A stretch of 64,000 bases of DNA, taken from the NCBI GenBank assembly GCA_930367215.1, contig OV884056.1:319206709-319270708 (forward strand), written 5' to 3'. Below, piece after piece: positions 1 through 9,102 of this stretch; position 1 is the stretch's first letter; each line of letters begins with the position of its first letter. The DNA comes from Pollenia angustigena. Lineage: Eukaryota; Arthropoda; Insecta; Diptera; Polleniidae. Under the pieces are notes generated by a model, which was not told the DNA's origin, searched no databases, and saw nothing but the letters and a program-made list of their open reading frames with translations. The position numbers and the translations under genes were made by a program.

Positions 1-2238
1 AATGGATTTTTTTGAGTTATGCCGGTCTTGCAGCAAATTAGCGATATTTTGTTAAATTTTTCATTTAAAAGAGATATTAAGTTGTCATTTCATTCCTGCA
101 ATGAAGTTTTTCATTTAATTAGAGAAAAAAAAAACTTAATGAAATTTATTCGTTCGATTTTTGAAGCATAATTCTTCAGTATAAGTATAAAAAAAAAACT
201 ATATAAATTAATTAAAATGGATATGGGTTGGACTATTTACCGATAGTTGGACTTAGAAACCTTGTATTAATATTTTAAATTCCAAACTGACGTTTTACAC
301 TTTAAATTACAAGTGCTTGAGTTTTAAAAGAAATAATTTGTTAAGCCTTAATTTATTATGTCTGAATCTTTTATAGTTGATTGCATTAATAAACATTTTA
401 AGTGCTAGATTAATTTTCCTTAAAAGATCATGTAACACTCATAATTCAAGTTGTTTCTTCAACAATTAAAAATGTATAAAATTGAATTTTAAACCAATAA
501 ATCGTGCTTCATTGAATAAATGAATAAATGAAACAAGGAAATTATGTAAAATAAAAAGAACAATTAATTTCAACCGAATTCTTTGCTTAAAAAAAAGCAA
601 AGATTTATGAAGAGGGATTTATATTGAAGAAAACAAGTGTCGTTTGTGGCTCTATAAAAAAAAAAACCAAAAAATAAAAAAACTCTAAAGCAACAATTTT
701 TAGCTTCAAACTCGTCTTAGATTTTAAAAGCATGAGGGAAGACGAAAAAAAGAAAACAAAACAACAATTTTTAAAGGCAGAGTACGCAGAGTACGTCCGA
801 TATTTATTCATTTATGTCTGGAGACACTTAAGATTGGGTTGAGAGTATTGTCGTTGTTGAGCCTTTCTAAGCTCAAGAAGAAAAAATAATCGTAAGCCCA
901 CTTGAGATTATGAGCTTCAATGTTGTTTTTTTTTATATACGGGCACTTTTGGAAAAATATTCAATTGTTGTTATTTTTAAATCTTGTATACCATATAGAC
1001 ATATTTATGCTACAACAAAATATGGATTGTACTATAAATAACATTTTTAGTTTATTAAAATTGTATACTAAGTCTCGTTATACGGTCTAGGGCTTTAAAG
1101 AATATTAGGGAACTTTCTTTCACACTATGAAAGTTTTTTCAGAAAGTCTTAGTTTATTGGTGAGAGGGCAGGGGGGAGAGAATAACAGCATGTTCTCTTC
1201 CCCTCTCAACAATAAACTTAAATTTTCTCAATCAATTCTTAATTTTTGGACATACTTTTTTATGGGATAAAAGTGTTTCTGGTAATGTAATATTCACTAA
1301 TTGGAAGCATTCAATAAATACAACTAAGAGGTATTATCTTCTTCTTCACTGTGGGGTCTTCCACCACTGAAACTTCTTTGAGCCACAAATTATCTGCAAT
1401 TATAAACTCTGTTTAAATGAGTTATTAGTTACGTTTGTGAAAAAGTGGAATTTGCAGTCTTTGCATCTATACCCCTCATATGCCCTTTTAAGGGTTTCAG
1501 ATCAATATTGTAGAAGTAACAAACTGAATGACGGAAGGACAAAAACAAAATTTTACAGGAGAAGGTTTTTTCTATTTTATTTCATTAAAATTTTGTATGA
1601 GGGTTGTCGCTTAATATAAAAATGGGTTTGGTATAAAATCGTAACGGTACCTTATGTGACCATCAGGGATGATAAATGAGAAAACCAATATCGTACCAAC
1701 GAACTTTTAAAATCGTACTTTTTCGGTCCCAATAGTACTAAATCTCTTTTTATAATTTTATTTTATTTTTAAAAACCAATATTTAATACAACAAAAACAA
1801 AAGGTAATTAAAATTCATTTGTACATTAGTTATACATAACAAGAGGGTGTGTAAAATTTGTTCACGTCAAAAGCACATCGCGATTCTTGTTCTTTAAGTC
1901 ATTCCAAGAAACTTTGCCAAAGAAACCATAGGTCAAAAATGAATTTCGAGCCCCGGATTTTTCAAAATAGTTAGTTTTCCAAAATATTCAAGAATAGAGG
2001 CAAACAAATTGTATTTGATCTAGCCAGACCTGTATCATGCGGTTTAAGAGTCGAGAAATCCATTGATTTTTATTTTTGATTGCCGCCAGAGAGCATTTTC
2101 ATACACTTTTTAGAATTTATCGTCTTTTTTGTTGAAAATTGACGAATATTTTTCAAAATGCAATCTCTTTTTTTAAACGAAATTAAAATTTTTAAGCGTT
2201 TCAAAAATATGTGCATACGAGCATCTTTGGATTGCAAG
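1..2238. other. AT-rich non-coding stretch
   Basis: No gene is supported here. Only short open frames rich in Phe, Lys and Leu occur, as expected of AT-rich DNA, and none resembles a known family. Poly-A and poly-T runs are common. The stretch could be intron or intergenic DNA; no splice structure or promoter could be argued from the sequence alone. Confidence 0.6.
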
Positions 2239-2446
2239 TACCGTTTTTTAGGAAACGATACTTTTGTGTTTTTCGGTGTATGGTCGTTGGAAAGGTAATT
2301 GAATGCCTATTCCGTCGATATGCTGAAAATTTCTATCTGATAAGAAATGGCTGAGTTATGGCACCGATATTGGTTGGGCTCCCACAAGGGTTTGAGTGGA
2401 CCATACACCGAAAACACACAAAAGTACCGTTATCTAAAAAACGGTA
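2239..2446. mobile_element. Foldback element with ~47-bp inverted arms
   Basis: The left arm (2239-2285) begins TACCGTTTTTTAGGAAACG and its near-complete reverse complement lies at 2399-2446, with a few mismatches and small gaps. The ~110-bp loop has no coding potential. This geometry is that of a small foldback or MITE-like element. No target duplication was recognised, so the superfamily is unassigned. Confidence 0.7.
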
Positions 2447-2890
2447 GTTAGAAAAAAAATTACAGCGTTTTTTGTGTTCAGGAGGTCCTAATTAACATAT
2501 CTAGGCATATGACGTTCTTGGTATTTTTCCAAATTAAAAGTTTGTTAAGCAGTGTAATTCGTCTAATAAAGTTTTTAACTTTTATTTTTATTACAAATAA
2601 CTAAATGTTAAAATTACCAACTGTTTTAAAAGGTAAACAAACAATGCGTAGTGTTGTCAAAGATTTTATTGTGTCATACACCTTTTGCTTTACGCTTTTC
2701 TGTCAAAGTTAGAAACGTCCCGCAACGCGACTAAGTTGTATCTGACACGTAAATCGAAAAAGTTCGGAAATCTTGAATTGACGGATATACATCCGCCATG
2801 CTCGAAAGAGAGAGAGAAAGAGTGATAATCGATCGTATAATAATATGACGCATAACTATAGGTAAATATTTTAAAACTACTTTTAAAATT
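2447..2890. other. AT-rich non-coding stretch
   Basis: No gene or repeat boundary is visible. There is a short GA-rich run near 2806-2822 and otherwise unremarkable AT-rich sequence up to the SINE target site. Confidence 0.5.
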
Positions 2891-2903
2891 AATTGAAACC
2901 GTG

Positions 2904-3092
2904 GGTGCCCCGGTAGGCTAGTTGGTAGTGAGCTAGTCTATCAGTGCGGGGGTTGCGGGTTTGATTCCCGCCAGAAACTCTAGTCTGTTTAACTCTAACG
3001 GGCTGAAGGTCTACATTACTATTGCTCGGTTAATTAAGTTAGAATATATGTAATTTGTAATTGTATTTGTAACTCTTATTAAATAAATAAAT
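2904..3092 (+). mobile_element. tRNA-derived SINE, complete, with target-site duplication
   Basis: A polymerase III A-box-like stretch (TAGGCTAGTTGG, 2914-2925) and B box (GGTTTGATTCC, 2958-2968) are spaced as in tRNA genes. They are followed by a ~100-bp unrelated body and a short TAAA-type tail (TTAAATAAATAAATA, 3079-3093). The insertion is framed by the 13-bp direct repeat AATTGAAAC(C/A)GTG at 2891-2903 and 3093-3105, with one mismatch, as expected of LINE-mediated retroposition. A diverged second copy lies near 46205-46350. The head does not fold as an intact tRNA by eye and is not called as a tRNA gene. Confidence 0.88.
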
Positions 3093-3105
3093 AATTGAAA
3101 CAGTG

Positions 3106-4917
3106 ATGGCAAAAAGAGTTCTAAGTGTAAAGTGCTTTTGTTTTAAGATTTCTATAAAGTTTTATAAAAACAAATGTTTATTTACTTCTTAAAATTGGTT
3201 GTCGGTGGTATTTAAAAAAAGGGGGACGTCAACGAAACACACAATATTAATTTTATTAATTTATGGACTGTTGGAAATTGTTTTCAAAACATGATTATGA
3301 TTTCCGATGATGATTAAAACTAAATTCTTGTTTGTTGTCGCTTAAGTTCAATTTCTACCAAAAACCCTAGTTCGAATGTGTATTTCTGTATGTTTAACAT
3401 ATCGTTCATATCATGCAAACAACTACTCGTATATACTACATAATAATTGTGTAGATATGTCCGTATGTTTATTATTTCACAAAATTATGATGAATGAAAA
3501 GCGACACGTTTGTTTGGTTTCTCTCTCTTTTCGAGTTTAAGAAGAAACGGATGTCGCTTAGATATAAATATTTCTATAGGAAAAAAAGTATCAACAATTT
3601 AAAGAAACTAAGAATACAGCAACAAATTGGCGACAGCATTTAAAATTTTGCGCTTTTTTTTTGCAAATTTTTTTGTCTTAATGGTTTTAATGAAGGAGTT
3701 GATTTTTGATACTTTTGATTTTGTTTTCATTACACATAAAAAAGCACCATTGTAGCATGTGCTTAGATGGCCGTTTAACTGCCAGTAGTTTGTCACTATT
3801 TGTTGTCCGTTTTTTTTCATTTGTTGGATATTTCGATAACCGCTTTAACCTTGTCCTCAATATTTTATTTCCATATTTTTTTTTTTAATTTTTGACTTGT
3901 GTTCAAATAATTTTAGTGTATTCTATTTCAAATAAATATTTCTATAAAAAGTTACGACCATAAATTGAGAATTTCATTTGAAATGAGTCATTTTCTATGA
4001 AGTCAGCAAAAATATAACGGTTCGCCCATATGTCCTGTAATCGAATCCTTTTCAAAAACGCATTTAAAATAATATTAACAATATTAAATTTTTAATAGAA
4101 TTTCAAACAAATAAGGGGCCTGTCAATAAGACTTTACTTTAGCGCATGCGTCACATTTTGGTCTAGTTTACAGTTTTAGTTTTTCATCAACCCCCTCGCC
4201 AGAATGTACGTTTACAATCAAATGGTTGTTATGAGCCCACAATAGCACGAGCCACCTTCAAATGTAGATACAAACTTACCCACGACACTCGCGCATACTC
4301 ACACACAAACATCGAAATGCATAAATATTTATATTGGAAACGTATGAATGTATTTATTTCTGGGATAGAAAGACACCCATTTGTAAAGCAATCAATTAAA
4401 AGTGCAACAACCTTAAAGTCGTTGATTTCCGTGTCGCTGTTATATTTCCATTATTAAAATAGTAAAAGAAAAATGAAAAAAAAAAAAAAAAATACATATT
4501 GCTACGTTTTCAAAATTGTTAAAGTAAAGTCTGTATGTCTGCCTGTCTTTGCATATGCGTTGGAGTCTTAGACGCTCGAAAGAAAAAACAACCCTTCTAC
4601 CGTTACGTTCACACGTTTGCTTTGCATGAATGTATCGTATCGGAGGTTTTTTTCTGTCTGTCCGCCTGGTTGTCTGATGTTTAAATAAACTTCACCTATT
4701 TTTAAGCAGAGTTTAATGCCCTCAATTTTGTGAATTTGAATTGAATTTTAAATATTGTACGTTTGCGTTTAAGGCAAAATATTTTAAAAACATTTTGTTT
4801 GAAATTAGAAAAATCGAATAACAGAACTTTTTTTAATGGATGGCTACAATTTCGCATAAAAGAAAATTTTTTAAATAATACAATTTATTTCTATGCTGTA
4901 CAACGTATTATTACCCT
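3106..4917. other. AT-rich non-coding stretch
   Basis: No supported gene. It contains poly-A runs (for example near 4477-4492) and short pyrimidine-rich stretches such as TGTCTGTCCGCCTG. Short open frames here have low-complexity translations. Confidence 0.55.
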
Positions 4918-5110
4918 ACAGGGTATCATGAATTTTTGCTGATATGTACATGTATCACTTAGCAAAATTGGCTGCAAACCCTTCTCTTAATATACCGATC
5001 AACTTAGAATCAACTTCTGAATCGATCTAACGACTCCGGTCCATACGACTAGTTGTCTGCCAATCTACACCTTGTGCGCAAAGTACAGGGCTGGCTGGAC
5101 GACTTGCAGA
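4918..5110 (-). repeat. Dispersed repeat containing a GCGCAAAGTAC core
   Basis: Contains CCTTGTGCGCAAAGTACAGG near 5069-5088. In reverse complement the block aligns over about 100 bp with 7740-7840, sharing the order GTACTTTGCGCACAAGG, a CAGCCAGCC-like stretch, and GATCGGTATA-type sequence. A shorter relative is near 54480-54505. Non-coding; class unknown. Dispersed copies on both strands argue for a mobile origin. Confidence 0.6.
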
Positions 5111-5284
5111 ATTCGTGATCGATATGAAAGCAATTTTATTTTTAGTTCTTTCAGTCGATACTGAACGTTTCGAAATAATTCTTTCAGTGTTGTAAAGCAT
5201 TTATTATAACATTAATTTTAATACTGAAAGTTTATGCTAATAACCCATTTTATCAATTCCATTTTGTGAGTACCAATAAGCTTT

Positions 5285-5340
5285 TCAAGAAAAACTCTTA
5301 AAACCAGAAAAAACTATGGTCATTTTGCAAATAATTGAAC
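5285..5340 (+). repeat. Short dispersed repeat, partner at 14401-14455
   Basis: The block starting CAAGAAAAACTCTTAAAACC recurs at 14401 with a few substitutions and ends near ATAATTGAA in both copies. It lies just upstream of the LINE relic and could be a separate element or flanking repeat. No coding content. Confidence 0.5.
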
Positions 5341-5394
5341 TTAAAATCTCGCCCGATTTCAATTTCGTTTCATTTCGATTTCCAGAACAGGCCC

Positions 5395-5860
5395 GAATTA
5401 CTTTATCTATTTCCAGAGCTTTCTCCGAGATCGTACTTTACGAGTTGTTATAGATGGGGTTTCGTCAAACGAGTTCAGGATTCATTCAGGGCTGCCGCAA
5501 GGTTCCGTTATTTCTTTCTACTGTTTTGCAGATGACACCAACCTTTGCCATTCGTAATCATTTGATTATAGACCAAGCGTATCCGATATCGGTTCTATGA
5601 GGTAAAATATGAATGATACGCTTGGCCAACACTTTGACATTGTCGGAATTAGGTATTGCGAATAGTGTCGATTTTAATGCCCAAAAAAATCAAGGTGGTG
5701 TGCTGACGCATAAGCGCGCAACAGATAAAGGTGCCTCATCTGTTTATATGGGTGGTACAATTATTGAGGATTCACAATCTCTTGATGTTCTGGGCATGAA
5801 GATACAATGTGATGTTCGATTTTTTACAAACGGTGTAAGATATACTTCACTCTATCTGAC
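5395..5860 (+). pseudogene. LINE reverse-transcriptase relic, upstream part
   Basis: Translation gives SFLRDRTLRVVIDGVSS followed by HSGLPQGSVIS, the conserved non-LTR retrotransposon RT block. It then jumps to CFADDTNLCHS, containing the FADD catalytic Asp pair (about 5524-5541). The usual ~20 residues between these blocks are missing, so there is an internal deletion. A second reading frame continues with ANSVDFNAQ, LTHKRATDKGASS and SLDVLGMKIQCDV, and the end reads CKIYFTLSD. Stops and at least one frameshift break it. The reading is cut after CTATCTGAC by a hAT-type insertion and resumes at 6871. The family is a non-LTR retrotransposon; the clade is not assigned with certainty. Confidence 0.85.
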
Positions 5861-6862
5861 CAGCGTTACCGTTGTGATACTAAAGTATCAATTTTACCCT
5901 TTTTCGACGGTGTTGATACCTTTTATGACCCTTTTTTTAAATTATACTTTTGTATCATTATCACCTATTTTGTGGCACTTTTTGACCCTTTTTTAGAAAT
6001 AGCTCTCACATTTTGTTTTATGTCAACACTGCGGAACAGAAGTGCTAAACAAATGTTTTCCAAATAAGCATTGCTTGATATGGAACAGACTCAAAGTATA
6101 AACCTACAATTCCATGCTTTCTTCTCCTTGATTTTTGATAGTAAAGTACAATTTCCCTAAAAGCAAACATAACTCATATACATACATATTTGTTATTTTT
6201 TACGATGGTTTCTTTTCAATACAAAAATTTGACATTTATTAAAAAAATGCAATTTGGTGTTTTGCTCTCTTAGACAGTAGCATGTCTTATTCAAAAAAAT
6301 TCGCCCTTAATAATGGTAAAAGGTATTGAACTTTTCGCCCCCTTTTGAATCGATAGTGTTGAGAGTGCCCTAACAGGAATGAAAACAAGAGGTAAAAATT
6401 GCGCAATTAGCGGAAATTCCCAAATATTTGGTAAAAGCGGTATGCTAGCAAAGTCCTATATTTATTAAAAATCGTAAAAGCTTTAAAAAAATCTGACACT
6501 TACAGGAAAAAATCGCTTTAATAGAGAAAATGGTTACAATTCGCGAACGATAGCAAAATTTAAAACAAACACTAAAATTTATTTGACATCGCTAAATCGC
6601 AAAATTACATAAAAAGTATGAAAAATTTAGCTATAATGATAAAGAATAAACTTTTTGTCAGGTGTTTAAAACAGGACAGGGCATTCCATAAAAAAATTAA
6701 GTTTTTTGAGTTCTTCCTACCTGAAATATTATTATTTTGTTTGCTTATAAAAAAAATTGGTCTTATTATATTCATTAAAATGGGAAATAACCTTTTTTGA
6801 TCCCTTTTTCTGGAAAATCACCTTTTTGTGACCCTTTTCGAAAATTTCCAACGGTAACCCTG
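5861..6862. mobile_element. hAT-type non-autonomous element A, 8-bp TSD
   Basis: Begins CAGCGTTACCGTTG and ends CAACGGTAACCCTG, giving 14-bp terminal inverted repeats with one mismatch. It is flanked by the perfect 8-bp direct repeat TATCTGAC (5853-5860 and 6863-6870). CAG-initial ends plus 8-bp duplications are the signature of hAT transposons. Its ~1.0 kb contains no recognisable transposase. Both ends carry repeats of a GACCCTTTTT-type motif in the same orientation, possibly subterminal binding sites. It sits inside the LINE relic, and removing it with one target copy rejoins the LINE reading. Confidence 0.88.
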
Positions 6863-6897
6863 TATCTGACCTCCTTACTATTCATATCACCCTTATC
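6863..6897 (+). pseudogene. LINE relic, short bridging exon-like remnant between two insertions
   Basis: Only about 35 bp of the LINE remain between the two hAT insertions. The reading is SDLLTIHITLI, which joins the upstream SD at 5853-5860 to the RRRMEYNSH reading at 8437. The last eight bases (CCCTTATC, 6890-6897) are the target duplication of the second element. Confidence 0.8.
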
Positions 6898-7639
6898 CAG
6901 TGTTGAAAAAACTTGGTGACCAAAAATGGCTAAATTTACGGAAAAAATGGCTAAAAAATGGTTAAAAGCTTTTAAATAAAAACACATTAAAATTCAATAA
7001 TAAAAAATAAGTTGTTTACGATGAAATTGTGAGTTTAGATTAATTTGTTAAATAAGAATAAACGTGAATAAATATTAAAATAAATTAATTTCTTCCTTTT
7101 TTTAAATCAAGCTCAAGGTCAGGTTAAGAAAAATATATTTTAATTTATTTTATCCAATATTTCGCTGCCACAATGGACAGCTTCTTCAGGGATCTTAAGT
7201 TTATAAATTTTAAACAAATTTGTATAAAACAAACTTTAAATTAAATAACAAAAATTGACAACATGAAAAATAAATAGTAAAAATAATACACAGGAAACAA
7301 AATTATTCTATTACATTTTTCAAAACTTATTCAATTTCCTATCTTATTCTTATACATTAAATGTCTGTAATTTTAAGCTACATTGTCTGTATCGGTTTTA
7401 AAATTAATTCTTTGTTCTATTGGTGTGTTAATTATTTGTGTAAAAGGAAGAAATAAAATTAAAAGGTCGAAAAAATAGACTAAATAAAATAAATTAATAT
7501 TAAAGAATTAAATCATCGAAAAATTCGATGCCTTTATTGTTCATCTCATAGGAATCACTCATTAGTTTCAAATAATCATAAGTATTAAATAATTTGAAGG
7601 TTAATCATAATCACGACAACATTTACCCAACTGGACAAT

Positions 7640-7950
7640 AAAAAACAAGTTAGAAAGTATAGTCGGTTAAACCCGACTTTATAATGCCCTACACCACCTT
7701 AAAACCTTTGTACCAAATTTTATCAAATAATCTCTAAATTGCGACCTGTACTTTGCGCACAAGGTTTACATGGACAGCCAGCCAGCCGGACAAACATCGT
7801 TAATTCGACTCAGAAAGTGATTCCAAGTCAATCGGTATACGTAAAGGTGGGCTAAGGACCACTATTTTAAGGTGATGCAGACATCAGCACAAACGCATAG
7901 TAACATCTCCACTATTGTGGTGGTGGTATAAATATTGTATTGTTTTGTTA
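7640..7950 (+). repeat. Dispersed repeat nested in the hAT element
   Basis: Starts around GTCGGTTAAACCCGACTTTA, a short hairpin (GTCGGTTAAACCCGAC), and includes CCTGTACTTTGCGCACAAGG. It is related in reverse orientation to 4918-5110 and more distantly to 54340-54550. Repeats with a CCCGACTTTATAATGCCCTACACC start are familiar in higher Diptera; this is from memory, not a search. Non-coding. Confidence 0.65.
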
Positions 7951-7990
7951 AAAATATTTACCTAATTGATAAAATCGAATTAACGGTTGC

Positions 7991-8135
7991 TTAATGTAAC
8001 CTATTTCTCAAATTACTTTTAACGATGTTTACTTGGCTAAGCCCCCTCTCTACTTCAGCATTACAACATGGAAGTGAGAGCAACTTTATAGTCTATTCTG
8101 AAATTTCTAAAACAATTGTTACCGCCTGCATCCCT
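7991..8135 (-). pseudogene. hAT transposase C-terminal dimerisation domain remnant
   Basis: The reverse-strand reading contains LPCCNAEVERGLSQVN directly followed by IVKSNLRNRL. This matches the LP-NA-VER-FS-N-K--LRNRL pattern of the hAT C-terminal dimerisation domain (Pfam Dimer_Tnp_hAT). Upstream in the same frame, VTIVLEISE is interrupted by a stop (8093-8095). The frame ends at TAA (7991-7993) while downstream residues ATVNSIL still look domain-like, so that stop is probably also a mutation. The catalytic region and zinc finger are absent: only ~300 bp separate this remnant from the terminus at 8428. Confidence 0.85.
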
Positions 8136-8436
8136 TTATTGAAATACTTGCAACCAGAAAGAAACAGCGATGTTTGAGTTAACCCTTTTATAAATTTATT
8201 TTGAAAGATGTTCCAGCGTCATAGTTTATAGCGATTTTCAACATTTGTAAAAGTTGTGATTTTAATTTAAGGCGTTTTAATTGTTCAAAATGTTTATTTT
8301 ACTTTTATAAATTTTTATAATAAAAAAAAAACGGCAAAAAAATTGTATGGCTAAACAAGTTGAAAAATGGCTAAATTCATTTTTTAATGGCTAAATCTAG
8401 CCACTAAATGGCTAAATTGGCAACACTGCCCTTATC

Positions 8437-8862
8437 CGACGGCGTATGGAATACAACTCTCATGTATGGTCCGGTGCTTAAATGTCTTCTTTGCAGCTTC
8501 TTGACCATGTACAGAAGAGGGCGAAGGTTATCATTGGTGACAGAAGGATATCAAATTCTTTTGAATTCCTTGAGCACCGTCGCAATGTGGGTTGTATTTG
8601 TCTCTTGTATCGTTACCATAATGAGATGTGTTCTGATGAAATTGGGGATCTAGTTCCCGAAACCCGTTCTAAATACACGTTTTTCCTATGGTCGCATTAC
8701 AGGGAACACTCGCTTGTTCGTATATGAAATAACCTTCCTGCTGTAGTCTTCCCTCTTACTTTCAACATGAATAAGTTCAAGTCGAGTGTTAGCAAACACT
8801 ACTTCCTCTATCCTCCTTCCCATAACCAATTTTCCTCGTTTCAAGACAATGCAATGCATTAG
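8437..8862 (+). pseudogene. LINE ORF C-terminal relic, downstream part
   Basis: Reading RRRMEYNSHVWSGA, stop, then SSLQLLDHVQKRAKVIIGDR, RISNSFEFLEHRRNVG and later FNMNKFKSSVSKHYFLYPP, ending at a TAG at 8860-8862. This is the post-RT region of an insect non-LTR ORF2, collinear with the RT relic at 5395-5860. In-frame stops occur after WSGA and in the HSLVRI-NNLP segment. The element is 5' truncated; an A-rich 3' end follows near 8880-8890. It is not a host gene. Confidence 0.87.
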
Positions 8863-8959
8863 TAGTGGTCATCACCTAACAAGAAAAAACCTTTGTATTA
8901 TATCTGATTCCTTTTCTGAGACAATTTAGCCTGGAGTTTGAAAATCAGGGTTTCCCAGT

Positions 8960-9102
8960 TACGAAAATTACGAATTTACGAGGGGACCAAAATTAATGGG
9001 ATTTTTGTGAAAAAGAGTTTTTCTCAAGGAACGTGTAGTTAATTTCGAATTGTTGAGGTTATTGAAATAACGGGGTTCGAATTATCGCGGTTTGACTGTA
9101 TG
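8960..9102. mobile_element. Solo end resembling a pogo/Tigger-type terminus
   Basis: The right edge, read in reverse, starts TACAGTCAAACCGCGATAAT, followed by CGAACCCCG, like the ends of Tc1/mariner-pogo elements that insert at TA. Upstream ACGAATTTACGAGGGGACC looks like matching internal sequence. No convincing opposite terminus was found, so this is an isolated fragment. Confidence 0.45.

Larger units (their letters stand above)
6898..8428 (-). mobile_element. hAT-type element B with transposase remnant, 8-bp TSD
   Basis: Starts CAGTGTTG and ends CAACACTG, flanked by perfect 8-bp duplications CCCTTATC (6890-6897 and 8429-8436). Total length is about 1.53 kb. AATGGCTAAA motifs are repeated close to both ends (for example near 6926, 6949, 8346, 8366, 8387, 8407), mostly in one orientation. 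A hAT dimerisation-domain remnant is encoded on the reverse strand, so this derives from an autonomous element that lost most of its transposase. A dispersed repeat is nested at 7640-7950. Confidence 0.9.
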
